From Otatea glauca (lineage: Eukaryota > Streptophyta > Magnoliopsida > Poales > Poaceae): 64,000 bases of DNA. The translations under genes were made by a program, and so were the position numbers. The stretch spans positions 59,433,524 to 59,497,523 of the forward strand of contig CM070722.1 in the NCBI GenBank assembly GCA_036346275.1. Direction: 5' to 3'. Shown piece by piece: positions 23,008 to 35,912 of this stretch (the stretch's first letter is position 1; the number at the start of each line of letters is the position of its first letter). The notes beneath the pieces were generated by a model. That model was given only the letters and a program-made list of their open reading frames with translations, was not told the DNA's origin and searched no databases.

Positions 23008-26000
23008 ACAATAATTTGCATACACCTTGAATTGGATTTTGCTATAAGTAAAGATACGACAAACTTGTACTGAACAACAGCTTCTCAACTCTCAAGCAGT
23101 GTTCTCCATTACCTTCTGCCTTCTGATCATATATATGGCAGTTGAATGAATGATGCTGTTGTGAAATTTGTGAGAAGTGGCATATCATCATGTGCAATTA
23201 AGTAGTTGGTTGCCTTGCACTGTTGCACATCAGTTCTGACTTCCGAATTCCAATGCAATCATTAGTGAAAGAAACTCGTGATGCAATCATTCAGGATAAA
23301 TTAAACAGATGTCACTTCAGGTATATGTTGCCTGGACAGGTATGGATGCTTAATTAATCATAAGCAAATCAAGATCAAAGACAATTTAGTTAGTACTAAC
23401 TGGCAAATTAAGTCATGATCAGCACATGTTGCATGGCATCGAACACAGCAAAACCCCAACAATAATTGGAGTAGAAATGCCAATTCGTGCACTGAAGGGA
23501 TGGACGGAGCTGGCATGGGTTAACCGACAAAATGGAGGTTGACCCTAGTTTAACTCACCCGACAAATAATTTTGAAATTTATAAGAAATCGCCATGCTAG
23601 TGTACTTGTATCCAAGATCCAGTAAATAGGGCACATGCACAATTAGCTAGCGGATCATTATATATCCTACACAATCTCCAGTAAATACATCCACGTTCGC
23701 AGCTCAATCTACCTTCTAATCAAATGCCCCTTAGCTTAGTTAATTTCTTCGCTAGCATAGTAAACCCCTATTCCGATGGTAGGCTAGCTAGTACTTTCGG
23801 TTGCCCTAGATTCTTGCTAATCTGTCCCCAAAGAACACATGCTGCCTTGGCAAGAACATGGAGAAGTACTTTGGTAGACTTCTTCGATTGCAAATATAAG
23901 CTGTTTTTATCTTTGTGCACGAGAATTAAGTAGTATGGCGCCCTTTGATCACTCCCAAATTGTATCCTAAATACATAAATACATAGAAGTAAAATGTGCC
24001 TCGAAGTTATAATATGACTTATATTTAAAGAAAAGGTTACATGGCTAAAATGAAGTACATTTGCAATCGGAGGGGGTATACCGGTGCTTAATTGCTTGCA
24101 TAAATGGTTGCTCCAGTAGAAATGCTCTGTTGCAGACGAGTTCTAGAGCTGAAAAAGTAGTAGCCAGCTCATTGCTGACACATGAACAGAACTGATGAAC
24201 CTTGACCGCAACACTGTCCCATTGTTTGTCAGCATCAGAGCCTTCAGTCACAGAGAGGACCAAGGAGTAAGGACGGCGTAACCACTGCAAATCTGTAGCC
24301 GCCAAGAACAGTGAGAGATAGTAGTACTACTACTACCCCTAGGCTCTAGCGTGCCAAACAGCCAAAGTATACACACTTTGAAAGCAATTACTAATCAATA
24401 GCGTTATGGCTAGAGAGATGAGATGCCAAGTGCCAGTGCCAGTGCCACAGCCTGCACTACACAGGCTCTAGCCTCCAGTCCATTACCTGATCATCAGTGG
24501 CTTTTCTCAAGCTTTATCCAAGGTACCCATCATCACATGCCCCGCACATGACAAGATAGGGACTAAGAAACATCAGCTGCTCCAAATGGACAAGTGAGTG
24601 GAACCTATCATTGAAGTAGTAACGAAAGCTACACACAGCAAGTCACTAGGCCCACAGCACAAGCAGAGATCAGTGAGAAGTTTGTTTGTTTGTTGGCATG
24701 TACCTAGCTTGCCATTGATATATCCTGTGGTACATGCATCCTCATGAATGTGACTGGCTGCTTGTACTCAAGTGGCTAGCTGAACAAGCAAAATCCAATG
24801 CCGTCACATCTGCAAAACGGAAGCGCTCCGTGTAAGGACCGTTATTCACGAAAGTGCCTTTCATCAGCATCTTAAGCTTCTATATGAGTTTGTTGTTGCG
24901 TAAAATTCAACAGTAAAAATCTTTTAGGTGAACCGTTTAGTTTGGTTCATGAAACCCAACGGGAACAAATTTGTAAGATGAATACACGGGTTAGTGCTAC
25001 TTGCATCAGCCCAAGCACATTTCTGCAGCGGTGGTGGGGTGAACAGTACCTGACATCAATGCACACAGCCTTTATCATGATTTTGTTCGGTGCTCGGAAC
25101 ATCAGCAGCCATCCTAGGCCCATGATGCAATGCAAATGCAAGAAACAGCGGCAGGCCGGCAGCAGCTCTGCAAGGTTCGTTAGGCTGGTAGTACCAGCAG
25201 CACACAGGTCTTTGATGGAGGACGTCACTGTCGTCGTCGTCGCAGCCGCGGCAGAGGGCACCACCGGACCGGAGCACCCGCTGGTCCCCGGAACGGTCGG
25301 GCCGCTGTCGCCTGATTTTGCGTCTGCATGACCCCAGCTCCTCCAGATCTGCTCAACATGATATCTGCATGTCAAATGGAGTAGGAGAAGTATGGATGTA
25401 AGCCTATAAAAGCGAGTTAGGCTCATTGATTTCGCACGCCGCAGTTGCACAGGCTACAAAAGTGCAGAATCTTCCCAGAACAGTTCTTTCTCTCCTTGAA
25501 ATCATTCAGCTTTGCAAAAGTAGGAACACTTCTGCTTGCCCTCAATGGGAACTTGAAATGTCCTCATCTGATTCTTGATACTCTGCTGTAGAGCAATGCA
25601 TTGCCTATCATCCAAAGTAGAAGCATAATCACATCAAACAGGAAGCATCACTTAACCAAAAAAGAGAGCATCCCCAGAGTCATAGCAGTTTTACGATTTT
25701 ATCTGGCGATGTTGACAACCAGTGGTTGGTGCAGCGAAAAGCTTCTTATAAGTTGAGCAGCTTCACCTGTTGTTCTCATGAATCAGTAGAATAACTTCAG
25801 CTACAAAACAAAATCAGTTCCTTTCTTTAAAAAAAAACAGTGAACAACCCAAGCTTGGTACTTTTAGAGCTGACGGGTCGTATCTGGTTGGACCAGCCCA
25901 ACCAGGTCGGCCTATTACGACGGGCCTTAACAAGCATTTCACTCTAACTACATAATATTTCTTCAACTCATTATTATCTAGAATTGCGAAAAAAAAAGTA

Positions 26001-26221
26001 TAGGAGTGCCTATTTCAACAACATGAGCAGAATTTCCGATGGAACAAAAATGGAAGAATAACATCGCTTTAATGAAGAGTAACGAGACAGCGAGGACACA
26101 AGGTACATGTTTCCCTACACCATGCATAAATTGTTCGGTTTTGCCAAAGAAAAATAAATAGCGGTACATCGTTCCACTCAAGATCAACACCCTACCGTCT
26201 TATCCTTTCATCACATCCAAT
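23008..26221. other. Intergenic DNA, no gene supported
   Basis: Mostly AT-rich non-coding DNA. Overlapping frames on both strands at 24942-25450 are the longest. The minus-strand one begins with a hydrophobic stretch but has no recognisable domain, peptide-hormone motif or splice partner, and I do not call it a gene. Confidence 0.4.
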
Positions 26222-27522
26222 CAGGGTTGATAAAACCGAAATCGTGAAAAACCGCTAAAAAACTATCAAAAACCGAAGTGATAAGAAATAAAAAAAAATT
26301 GAAAAAAAAATCGAAAACTATTCGGTTTTCAACGAAAAACCGCTCAGTTTTCGCGAAAAACTACCCGACCAATTGAAATGTTCCTACAAAAAGGTTTTCA
26401 GCGAAAATCGCGATTTTTAATGCATAATTTTTTTTCAATTTTTTTAATTAGAGCAGTTTATCGAGCGGATTTGGATCTTGAGCCGCAGCGGCACGCTAAA
26501 AAATAACGATTTTCGAGCGATTTTTCGCGATTTTTTGAACTCTGCATCCAATATACCGTTCCTATGGTTCCTCCCTCTCTCTTGCTCACACCATGCACCC
26601 CGTGTCCTCTCTCTCTCCATCCTCATTGCCGGCCATGGAGGTGGGTTGTGCGGCTTCAAGGTAGGGTTCAAAATATCAAAAATTTGAACGAAATTTATTT
26701 TCAAAAATCTGCAAAAATCAATAGAAATCAAAGAAGTTTATATTCAATTTTTTTGAACTTGGCGGTCAAACAACGGCGAAAAAAAACGAAAATGGAGAGA
26801 TTATATCGATTTTCGAGCGATTTTATTCGATTTACGGCACACCAAAGGGAAATTGGGAAAAAAATAAAAAATTCTAATTTTTTTTAGAAAAATCAAAATT
26901 AATATAGATAACATCTCAGAGAAATTTCAACTTTTAAAAATCATTTATTGCTTTTGGAAAATAAAAAATAATAATTAATGAAAAGAAATAGAGATACTAT
27001 CAGATATTTATAAAAATTTACAAAATTTATCGTGCCCTAAAATTTTACTTGAGTCATAATTAGTTCCCGAGTATCATGTAGTAAAATTTTCATAAATATT
27101 AGACTTCATTTATAGCCCCTAGAAAATCAAAAACTAAAGAGTATATACAAAGACAGTAGCACTGTTAGAATTTTAAAAAAAGTACACATGTCTGATAATA
27201 ATCTAAAAATTTTAAATAATAATTATAATTTTCTCATAACCTCACAATTTTTTTTAGAAATATTAGACTTCATTTAGTACCTCTAGAAAATCAAAAACAA
27301 AAGAGCATATATTCTGACAGTAGCACTATCAGAATTTTAAAAAAATTCACATATCTGATAATGATCTGAAAATTTTACAGCATCATTTAAATTTCCTCAG
27401 GACATCATAAAATTTTTTAACACTTTTTCATAAGTTTTTTCAAATTTCTTTTTTTTTTGTATTGGAATTTTAATACGAGTGATTTTAGATATAAACTGGC
27501 TCCATCGATTTTGTGAACCATG
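26222..27522. mobile_element. AT-rich hAT-like family element, copy 1
   Basis: It opens with CAGGGTTGATAAAACCG; the reverse complement of its right end reads CATGGTTCACAAAATCG, a degenerate inverted terminus. The interior has ACCGAAA/CGATTTTCG words and then about 190-bp degenerate repeats containing TTAGACTTCATTTAG, AGAAAATCAAAAAC and GACAGTAGCACT. The family is defined by the element at 61511-62965. No convincing 8-bp target duplication remains here. No transposase. Confidence 0.6.
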
Positions 27523-27529
27523 CTTCAAG

Positions 27530-28432
27530 GCGACTGGATACAGCGCGATAAGGCTAGGCAACGCCAGGATGGTCAGATCTAGCGTGGCAGGGCCAGGAGA
27601 CGGGCAGATCCGACTTGGCTTTGTTGGGTGACGTCGGGGGTGGCTCTGGTTCCCGCTCCAGGCCGGTCTGATCTAGTGTGCAGCGGGGCTGGGAGGCGGT
27701 TAGATCCCAGCGCGACAGCTTGCATCCGACGGTTGCGAATCTGACAAGCTCACCTGGAGACTCATCGCCTCTACGAGTTCCTAACTTGACTTCGGTTAAA
27801 GTTGGTGCCCGTGCGTTCTCACCTACTGACTTTTCAGCCTCGTCTGTCCGTGTTGGAAATGGAGGCTGAGGCTCTCACTGCTGTTCGCGTTGAGTAGACT
27901 CACTTTTGTGGCGCCGGTTAGTTGTAGAGCACCTCTATTTGGCTGCTCAGGCGTCATATTCTTCGGTGTCTACAGTGGCTTCCTCTCCTGCTGCACCAGT
28001 AGCAGCTGCTTCTACAATTCTACTACAAGTCTCCACCGCACTTACTGCGACCATGAAGGCCACACATTTCGGTAGTGCTACAAGCAGAAGAACCAGGGCC
28101 ACAAGGGTGGTCGTCATCTGAAGAGTGCTGGCGGCTCTTCCCAGCCAGTCTCTCACTAGAACTCCTACACGGACGTCCATCAGGAGATGCTCACTCTGCT
28201 AAGATGCCTCACCGTCTCAGCTTCATCTGGTTCTGGTGCTCTGCCACCACCGCATCCTTCCTCAAGTATAAAATTCCCTTGGATTATGGATTCTGATACT
28301 TCTTTTAGCATGACATCGGATTCCACTCACAACACTTCTGTGAGCCCTCCAGCTCTTCCTCTCATGGTTTACACTGCAGATGGTACCTTGTTGTAGGACA
28401 AGTCACTCCTACTTTTTTCTTTCTTGTTCCTG
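27530..28432 (+). pseudogene. Ty1/copia retrotransposon relic, gag-protease part
   Basis: Degenerate coding sequence of a copia polyprotein. A CCHC zinc-knuckle remnant (YCDHEGHTFR-stop-CY) lies at about 28042-28080 and is broken by a TAG at 28072. A protease remnant, WIMDSDTSFSMTSD at about 28280-28320, shows DSDTS in place of the usual DSGAS catalytic motif. The frame then breaks at the insertion of the LTR at 28433. It continues at 31698. No LTRs of its own were found. It abuts the hAT-like element at 27522. Confidence 0.8.
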
Positions 28433-31400
28433 TGAAAGTTCAAGCTCCATTAATTTAATTTTAGTATTAATGACAAATATAATATTGAGACTAACCCTTT
28501 TATAATCATATTATTGATTAGTCTCAATAGTTAAATAATGACAAATCTTTTTATAAGACTAACTCTTTTGTTGAACTTAACTCTTATTAGTTTTTTTGGA
28601 TGAAAAAGATGAAAGTACCAAAGTCTCATCTCATTGAAAAATGGAAATCCCAAAGGTATGCATCCATACAACTCTATTATTTCTAGATGCATTCCTTGGA
28701 TTCAAGATACAGGATGAACTTCACCGTAGTCTCAACCTTAAGATATGCATTTGGTTTTCAATTTCATATGTACATGAATGCACACATTTAGGGGGAGTTC
28801 ACACTTTAACTTGATGTTTCAATAGTATTGATCTAATTCATCTTTCTATATCAAGTATCATTACTTTGAAACAACCCCTTGAGTATATTTAACTTGTATA
28901 GTTGTAGTATACTCATGGCAATATAAGATGAAACTCCAAAGCAATAAAAAATTGAATATGTGCATATTAATTCAAGTTCAATTATTTGTATGCACACATT
29001 TAATGTAGTTTATTCTATGATTAATGGTCTTAAAAGTATTGATCACTTTCCACCACTCTATATAAATTGGATCATTACTTTTAGATTCCATCGAATTGAG
29101 TATATGAAACTTGTGTAGTTAATATATACTCATGACAATTTAAATTCAATTTAAATTGTGTTTGGTTGCCGTTCAATCAACAAAGAACTAATCATATGTT
29201 GATGGTTCACTTTATTGATCCTAGGGCAATCGAAAGTTCTTGAGTATATGAAGCATTAGGTGCAATAGTATATTCAAGACACAATTAATCTTTCAATCAA
29301 TTGTCTTTGGGTTATGGTTAATCATGAAAGGATAAGATCAAAGGATCATTGGAGCATCCATTATATGTTAATGGAGTGCATTGATGATTGAGACAACCAT
29401 GTATTTTGAACTAACACTTTCAATGAGTTTGAAATAGGTTAAGTCCAATGTCGAGATGGATAAATGGGACAAATGCGTCATCATGTGTTGATGAGCATCA
29501 AGAGAGGATCCCGAAGCTAAAACAAGGAGAGTTCATCATGTGTTGATGAACAAGATGAAGATCCCGATTTGGAGAGAAGATGATCGGTCATCATGAAAGC
29601 TCCAAGTGGTTGCGAGAGGCAAAGATATAACTAGCTAGGGCTAAGGATGTGTTCCTAGTCTTTTACCGATCTCGGTGTTTAGATGTGAGACCGTGTTGCT
29701 AGTATAGGTTGCCGTGCTATTAAGAGGGGTCGAGTCTTATAGCTTAAGTTTCATCATGTGTTGATGAATTCAATCCGGTTCACTCTAGCTCACTCTCTTG
29801 GTTGATTCTTGCACGAGTTAAGTATTTGCATATGTTGCAAATAAGGGAGCTCATGCTTATTTCTTATTGAATCTTATTTGATTTGGTTTTTGCATAGAGC
29901 TATGAATTTGCATGTGTTGCAAAAGGGAGATAGCTCATGCAAGTTGGTTTAAGTTGTTATTTGTATAGAGCTAGATATTTGCATATGTTATAAATAGAGA
30001 GCTCATGCATCGGAGTCTTAGCTTGTGACTTGATCATGTGTTGATCATCACAAGGCTAAGATAGGTTTATGCTTTGTGTTTGCAAAATGAGTTTTTGCAA
30101 AATATAGTTTAATTTAATCTTATCTTGGAGCATATGAATAAAGTTTGCAAATGTGTTTTGCAAATTGGTTTAATCATATGTTGAACATTAAATGGCTCAA
30201 AGATATGATCTTGATTGCTCTTGTTTGCAAGATTTATATTTGCAAATGTGTTTTGCAAAATATTGGTGTTCATGCATTTGATTTTGGAGCATGTGATTAG
30301 AATTTGCAAATATGTTTTGTAAAATTATTTTCATCATGAGTTGATCATCACATGGCTCAAGATTTTATCTTATTGACTCTTGCTAGCTTGTAGTCATGCT
30401 CTCGATCAAGTCTATGTGAGGGATTTCGAGAAAAGATTTTAGACTTGAGTGACTACATTGGAGTTTTTGTTTTTGTAATATTTAAAAATATTTATGGTTG
30501 TTTAAATCTTGAAAAAGGGTGAAGATTGTAGTCCTCTTGATAAGCTTCACATAGAGTCCAAGATCACCTAAATCGGAGTTCGGAGTAAAAACTTATGAGT
30601 GTTTTAGTAGCTGTAACAGTGGTGCTACCGCCCCAAGGGCGGTGCTACTGGCCTCTGAGCAGTAGCACCGCCCCAAGTCCGGTGCTACCGCCCCAGGGGC
30701 GGTGTAAAAATCACAGAACGGGCATTTTTAGCCCAAGAAAAAAGAAAAAGGCCCGGTATGACCGGACCTCCTCCGGTATGATCGGATTTTCTAAGTAACG
30801 GCTAGTTTTTCTAACTGTTGGCCCTAGAGGAGCGGCACTACCGGCCCAAGGGCGGTAGCACCGGGTTTCCTGTGTGTTTTTGCCCATTTTGACCCCAACG
30901 GCTAGTTTTTCTTGTGAAGGCTATAAAAGGAGCCTTGAGGGTTGGCATTTGGTTGTCGTTGGCCTTGTTGAGCATTTGAGTACCAATGTGCATGTGTTGC
31001 ACTCCTACATTTGGTTCTTGAGCTAAGAGTGAGCTCTAATTGCATGTGTTGCAGTTAGAAGAGGATTGAGAGCCTCTTGTGCATGTGTTGCACTCAGTGA
31101 TCACCACTGTACATGTGTTGTACTTGATGGAGCTCAAGCTAGAGGGTTTGACTTGTTACTCTTGGTGCTTGCTGATACCTAGACATCGTGCACGGTGACA
31201 TTCTCAAGTAGATTGTGAGAAGGCCCGGCAAAGTTGTGAAGGTCGAAGCTCACCTACCCGGAGGGGGAAAGAGCTACCACTAGTGGATTTGAGGCAGGTG
31301 CTCAATTCGTGAAGGTGGTCCAAAGTATTTTGGGCTTGCCTCAACGTGGATTAGGGGAGACCGGCAAATCTCCGAACACCACGGTAAAATATCGATGTCT

Positions 31401-31692
31401 CTTTGTGTTTGCTTGCAATTCTTATTTATATTGTTGTAATTTACATTCCTAGAATTAAATTGCTTGATTGTCTTTAGGATTGCATATTCTTGTTAGAGAC
31501 ATAATTAGCTAATGCACTTAGTGAGCCTAGTTGACTTAGGCTTTAATTGTCAAAATCATAGTTTATCGCTTCCGCATCTATTATCATTTAGGTTTTGACA
31601 TAAGAATACTTAGATGAGATTTTAATTAATCGTAGAAGAAAATTTTAAAGCCGCCTATTCACCCCCCTCTAGTCGGCATCCTCGATCTTACA
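28433..31692 (+). mobile_element. Long solo LTR (3.26 kb) inserted in a copia relic
   Basis: Starts TGAAAGTTCAAGC and ends CACCCCCCTCTAG...CGATCTTACA. It is flanked by the perfect 5-bp duplication TCCTG (28428-28432 and 31693-31697). It splits the copia reading frame, which resumes directly after it. A TATA-like CTATAAAAGG lies at 30921-30930. No coding region, PBS or PPT is present, so it is a solo LTR of a long-LTR family (gypsy elements such as RIRE3/RIRE8 have LTRs of this size; assignment not tested). The interior holds the constant-loop hairpins (29190-31125) and GGTGCTACCG inverted repeats (30600-30870). Confidence 0.85.
29190..31125 (+). repeat. Series of short hairpins with constant loop and variable arms
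   Basis: At least a dozen short inverted repeats share the 5-nt loop TGTGT (sometimes TATGT) while the arms differ. Examples: arms TCCATTA at 29357-29375, GTTCATCA at 29531-29551, TATTTGCA at 29823-29843, TGATCA at 30031-30047, TTTGCAAA at 30144-30164 and 30239-30259, CTAATTGCA (one mismatch) at 31036-31058, and GTACA at 31109-31123. Arms of 5-9 bp are mostly perfect. Most, but not all, arms end in CA/TG next to the loop. All lie inside the solo LTR 28433-31692. Confidence 0.85.
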
Positions 31693-31697
31693 TCCTG

Positions 31698-33245
31698 CAG
31701 TCTCTCATGTTCCTAAACTAGCCATGCAACTTATATCGAGTGGTCAGATAACTGATCATGGTTTCCGTATCATTCTTGAGTCTGACGATTGTTCTGTTCA
31801 GGATCGACACTTCGATTGGGTGGTCCTAGGAGTCGCGATTCACAACGACTCTGGAAGCTCAATACACCTTCCTTCCGTTGCCTCCACCAGCCAGTCGCTT
31901 ACTTCCACCACATCCGCTTCAACTGCTTCTTCCACTATTACCTTCATCTAGTGGCTCTACCGTTTGGGTCACATTGGTGGTTTGTGTCTTTCTTCGCTAG
32001 TAGGGAGTGGTGTCCTTGGATTTGTTTCCAGTGACATCTCTTTACACCGTACGGGTTGCAAGCTTGGCAAGCAACTGTAACTCCCATATCCCTCTATTAA
32101 TTATGTCTCTCAACGTCCTTTTGATTTTATTCATTTTGATGTTTGGGTCTGGCCCCCTTCATTTCGAAAGGGGATCATAGCTAATATGTGATCTTCATTG
32201 ATGATTATTCTCAATACACTTGGATCTACCTTATCTCTTCTCACAGTCAGGTTCTTTCTATTTACCAGCTGTTTTCTAATATAGTTCATACTCGGTTTGA
32301 CTCGACCATTTTATGTGTTTCATGCCGACTCTGCTAGTGAGTACATGTTTGCTGTGCTTCATCATTTTTTGTTGAGTAGGGTACTCTTCCTCAGTATTCT
32401 TGTCTTGGTGCTCAAGCTCAGAATGGTGTCTCTAAGCATAAGCATCATCACCTACTTGAGACAGATCGTGCTCTTATGCTTGCCTCTCATGTTCCGCCCT
32501 ATTTTAGAGCTGAGACTATTTCTACAACTACTTATATTGTCAACTTGCAGTCTTCCTCTGCTCTTCAGGGTTGTACTCCTGTTGAGCGTTTCTCTAGTAG
32601 GACTCCACGGTATAGTCACCTCCACTACTTTGATTGGGTCTGCTTTGTTCATCTTCCACCTCGTGAGCGTACCAAGCTAACTGCTCAGTCAGTTGAGTGT
32701 GTTTCCTTGGCTACAGTCCTGAGCATAAGGGCTATCGCTGTTATGACCTGTTGCTCGCAGGATGAGGATATCTCGAAATGTCACTTTTGATGAGTCTTAT
32801 CCTTATTACCCTCGTCCTCTTCCACCAATTTGGTGTCCTCTGAGTTGATTTCTAATATGACCTTTCTTGAGTCTCTGCTTCTGTTTTTTCACCACCTTCA
32901 CCTACTTCACCTCATTATGCTCCTTCTCCTTCGATCCCCTCTATTCCCACTCCTCTTGAGGCTTCTTTAATTGCAATCATCTCCCTCTTTCTGTTGCACT
33001 ACTCTCGCTATCCACAGCCTACTACACCTCTAGTTGAGCCTTCTTCCGATCCTTCCACTCTTTCATCCTTGCTAGGTCCTGCTCCAACCTCTCCTCCCAG
33101 GTACAATCTTCACAATTGTCATACGAGTTAGGCCTCGTGGGTGTTAAGGCTTCACAGCCGCTGCTCTTGCTGTGCCTACAACTTTCTGTGAGGCTGTTGA
33201 TCACCAGGAGTGGCAGCACCCGATGACAGAGGAAATTACTGCTTT
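31698..33245 (+). pseudogene. Ty1/copia retrotransposon relic, pre-integrase/integrase part
   Basis: Continuation of the relic at 27530-28432 after the LTR insertion. It begins with SHVPKLAMQLISSGQITDHG-like pre-integrase sequence. Integrase remnants follow in shifting frames: HFDVWVWPP near 32130, FIDDYSQYTWIYL near 32190-32230, and DSASEYM near 32327-32346, which carry catalytic-type acidic residues. Multiple stops and frameshifts show it is dead. Similarity ends at about 33245, at the start of the reverse-transcriptase region (EWQHPMTEEITALE), so RT, RNase H and the 3' LTR are missing. Confidence 0.8.
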
Positions 33246-35912
33246 GGAGCTTCTAACACACCTATCCTTTTTTTTGGTCCACCTTAGAACAATCCATTTG
33301 TATCTGTCTAGCATAGTTTATTATTTTTAGACAATAGAATGACAGCTGAAATGTTACTCACATCCATGCTTTCTTCTTTTATTGGGGTTCTCTGAACGTA
33401 GAATTGTTGTGTTCTTCCAAAAAAATAAATGTTCTTTTGTTTTTATTATGACTTTTGAATTGTCAATCCATATGGAGAGATGAGGGGAAGGGGTGTTTGT
33501 GGTTATAATTGTCAATCCGTATGGAGTGAGAGGGATTAATGCTTCAATTTCTAAATCTGAGGCATATGTGAGAAATTGAAACCTCAATTGAAACCCTTAA
33601 TTTCTATGCTATCTTCTATTTCACTAGGAAAAATAAGGTCAGAAATGTAGGATGAAGCTATTAGGTATGGTTCGCATAGCCTAAGAAATTATTTATTGCT
33701 AAGCTTTGAACAAACCCTTTTGTTACCTGTATTTGGCTGGGGCTCACCAAACATAACAAATTATCTTTGTCTAGCTTATAGTAACTCCTCTGTACCTATC
33801 ATTTATAGGGGTTCACCTAGTCTAACAATTTATCTTTGTCTAACTTAGAATAACTGTTTTGTATCTGTTATTTATGACTTCACTAAGCCTTAGTTTGTAG
33901 GGGTTCACTGAGGTTAACATTATTGTTGTCTGTTCGAATTTCTCTCTCTCTTTTAGGGTTCACCAAGGTTAGGATTTTGCTTTTGTCTAGGTTACAACAC
34001 TTTCTTTTGTCTCGGTTTCTTTGTAGGGTTCAGTTAGCCAAATAAAAAAAGCAAAGCATGTATATCCGTTTGGAAATTCCTACCTGTTAAAGAAGCCACA
34101 CATCACTACTGTTAAAATTTCAGTGGTTAGCAATGCGCAATTTTTGTACGTCTATATGAAACTTCTTTAAGTGCAGCAACGTTTGTTTTTAAAAGAAATG
34201 TTACAGTAATGTTGCGACATAGGATTTCTCTTTTTATCAGTTACATCAATCATCTCAAACAACAAGGCTATAGCTCCATTTTTTTTGTTAATGGGTTATG
34301 AGCCCAAACCAGCCTGGCGCCTAATTTGCGGCAATGCCAACCCACGTACTTAGCCCATCTATTGCTTCTTTGCAGCCCAGCTACAAAAGAACAAATCACA
34401 GCCCAAACCTGCCCAAAGCCCAGGCCTATTAGCATCAACAAAACCAACGCGACGCAACATAAACAACGCATGAGGGGAAGTGGCCTTTGTATCAAGATCC
34501 AAAGGACAAAAAAGGTGACTCACAGATAAGAAATTTTCAGTCAACTGAGAAATAGGCAGCCCCTAAATTCTTTTGCTTGTAGTTGACTTCAAAAGAAGCT
34601 CCTGACTTGCTCGTCAGAAAACACCAGGTGGACCTATACAATGTTCCTTCTGAGTCCTGAGAAAACAAAGTAATGGCATAGTACAGCAATGCAGAACTAG
34701 CACTCCAATTCTCAACAAATTCAAAACAAAGTAATGGCATAGTACACCCAGAAAAACTGCAACTATGTGCCCCCAAAGTAGGTACCAGCCGCACGAGGTC
34801 ACGAGCACAAGAGAAAGGTGGCCAAGAATTCTCCTGCCACAGATATAGCACAATGGAACAAATAATGGAGGACACATCTACAAGCATTGGAATGCTTGCA
34901 ATGAACGAGCAAATAATGTTTCTAGTAGAAACGGTAAGCTGTGATTGATTATTTCTAGTTTAAAGTGCAGACCCATGAATGACATGTTTCATAAAAAGCT
35001 CCTGATGGAACAATTCGAATTAAAAAATTTCCAACAAATCACTAAAACAGGTAAAAGGTACTTCATAAGCTACGAGTATGGATGCATGTCGCAATTAAAA
35101 AAATGTTGTACAAACTTACCTGACTTACTGCTGTGAATGCAAGGTAAGAGCTTACTAACCTCAACTTTAATGTTTATATGTGGAAGTCAATTGCAGGTCC
35201 TGAGCTAAAAGCAAACTCACATGAGCTCTTGAAAGAACACGAGTAGCAAGCTGATGAATATATGACAGCCATTAACGCAGCAGTTGCTACTGACAAGGCC
35301 ACACCACTAGTTATTTTTCAGATATCTTCCCTTCACAATTTGCAGCCAACTTATCTGTGAGGGGCTCAAGCTGATTGCACACTGAAAAGTTCATCAAAGC
35401 ACAAAATGATTCGGCAACAACCTTTGCAATAACCATAAGTTGGAATGAACTCTTCTGAAGAAAGAAATTGAACTACAATGGAGATCATGGAAGCGATGAG
35501 ATCTAGCACATCAAGCAAATTCGCATCAATTTCCACATGTACGGCTATTGAGTTGCTCACAATGGAAGCTTCTATACAGGCTGTCTAATGTTTTATTTGC
35601 GCATGCATGTAAAGCAATTTTGGGACAGCAAAATTAACCACCATTGAAACTGCCTAGTGTGCTAGATTAAACTCATATTCAGATACAACAACTCAAATCA
35701 ACTAGTGAGTCAACTACAACCAACCATACACAATCACAGAACAAGCATTATCATGGAATGCAAAAGAACTGTGAATGTGGTCATCATAAAGACCTGCAAA
35801 AAAATTTCAACTGACTCATTTTAGTCCTGGATGATTCAATGATCAAGCATGCCATGATAACCATACAGTGAATACATTAATTGAACAGTCCTCATATATC
35901 TCATCTTGAAAT
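33246..35912. other. Intergenic DNA with degenerate short repeats
   Basis: 33680-34020 holds three or four degenerate units of about 80 bp with words such as GGGGTTCACC and TTTGTCTA. A 24-bp word AACAAAGTAATGGCATAGTAC-like sequence is duplicated at about 34667 and 34727. No gene is recognised; minus-strand frames at 34359-34887 have no domain. Confidence 0.45.

Noticed and set aside
24942..25450. Overlapping frames on both strands, one beginning with a hydrophobic segment
   Set aside because: No CLE, PSK or other peptide-hormone motif, no splice partner, and both strands are open, so coding is not supported.
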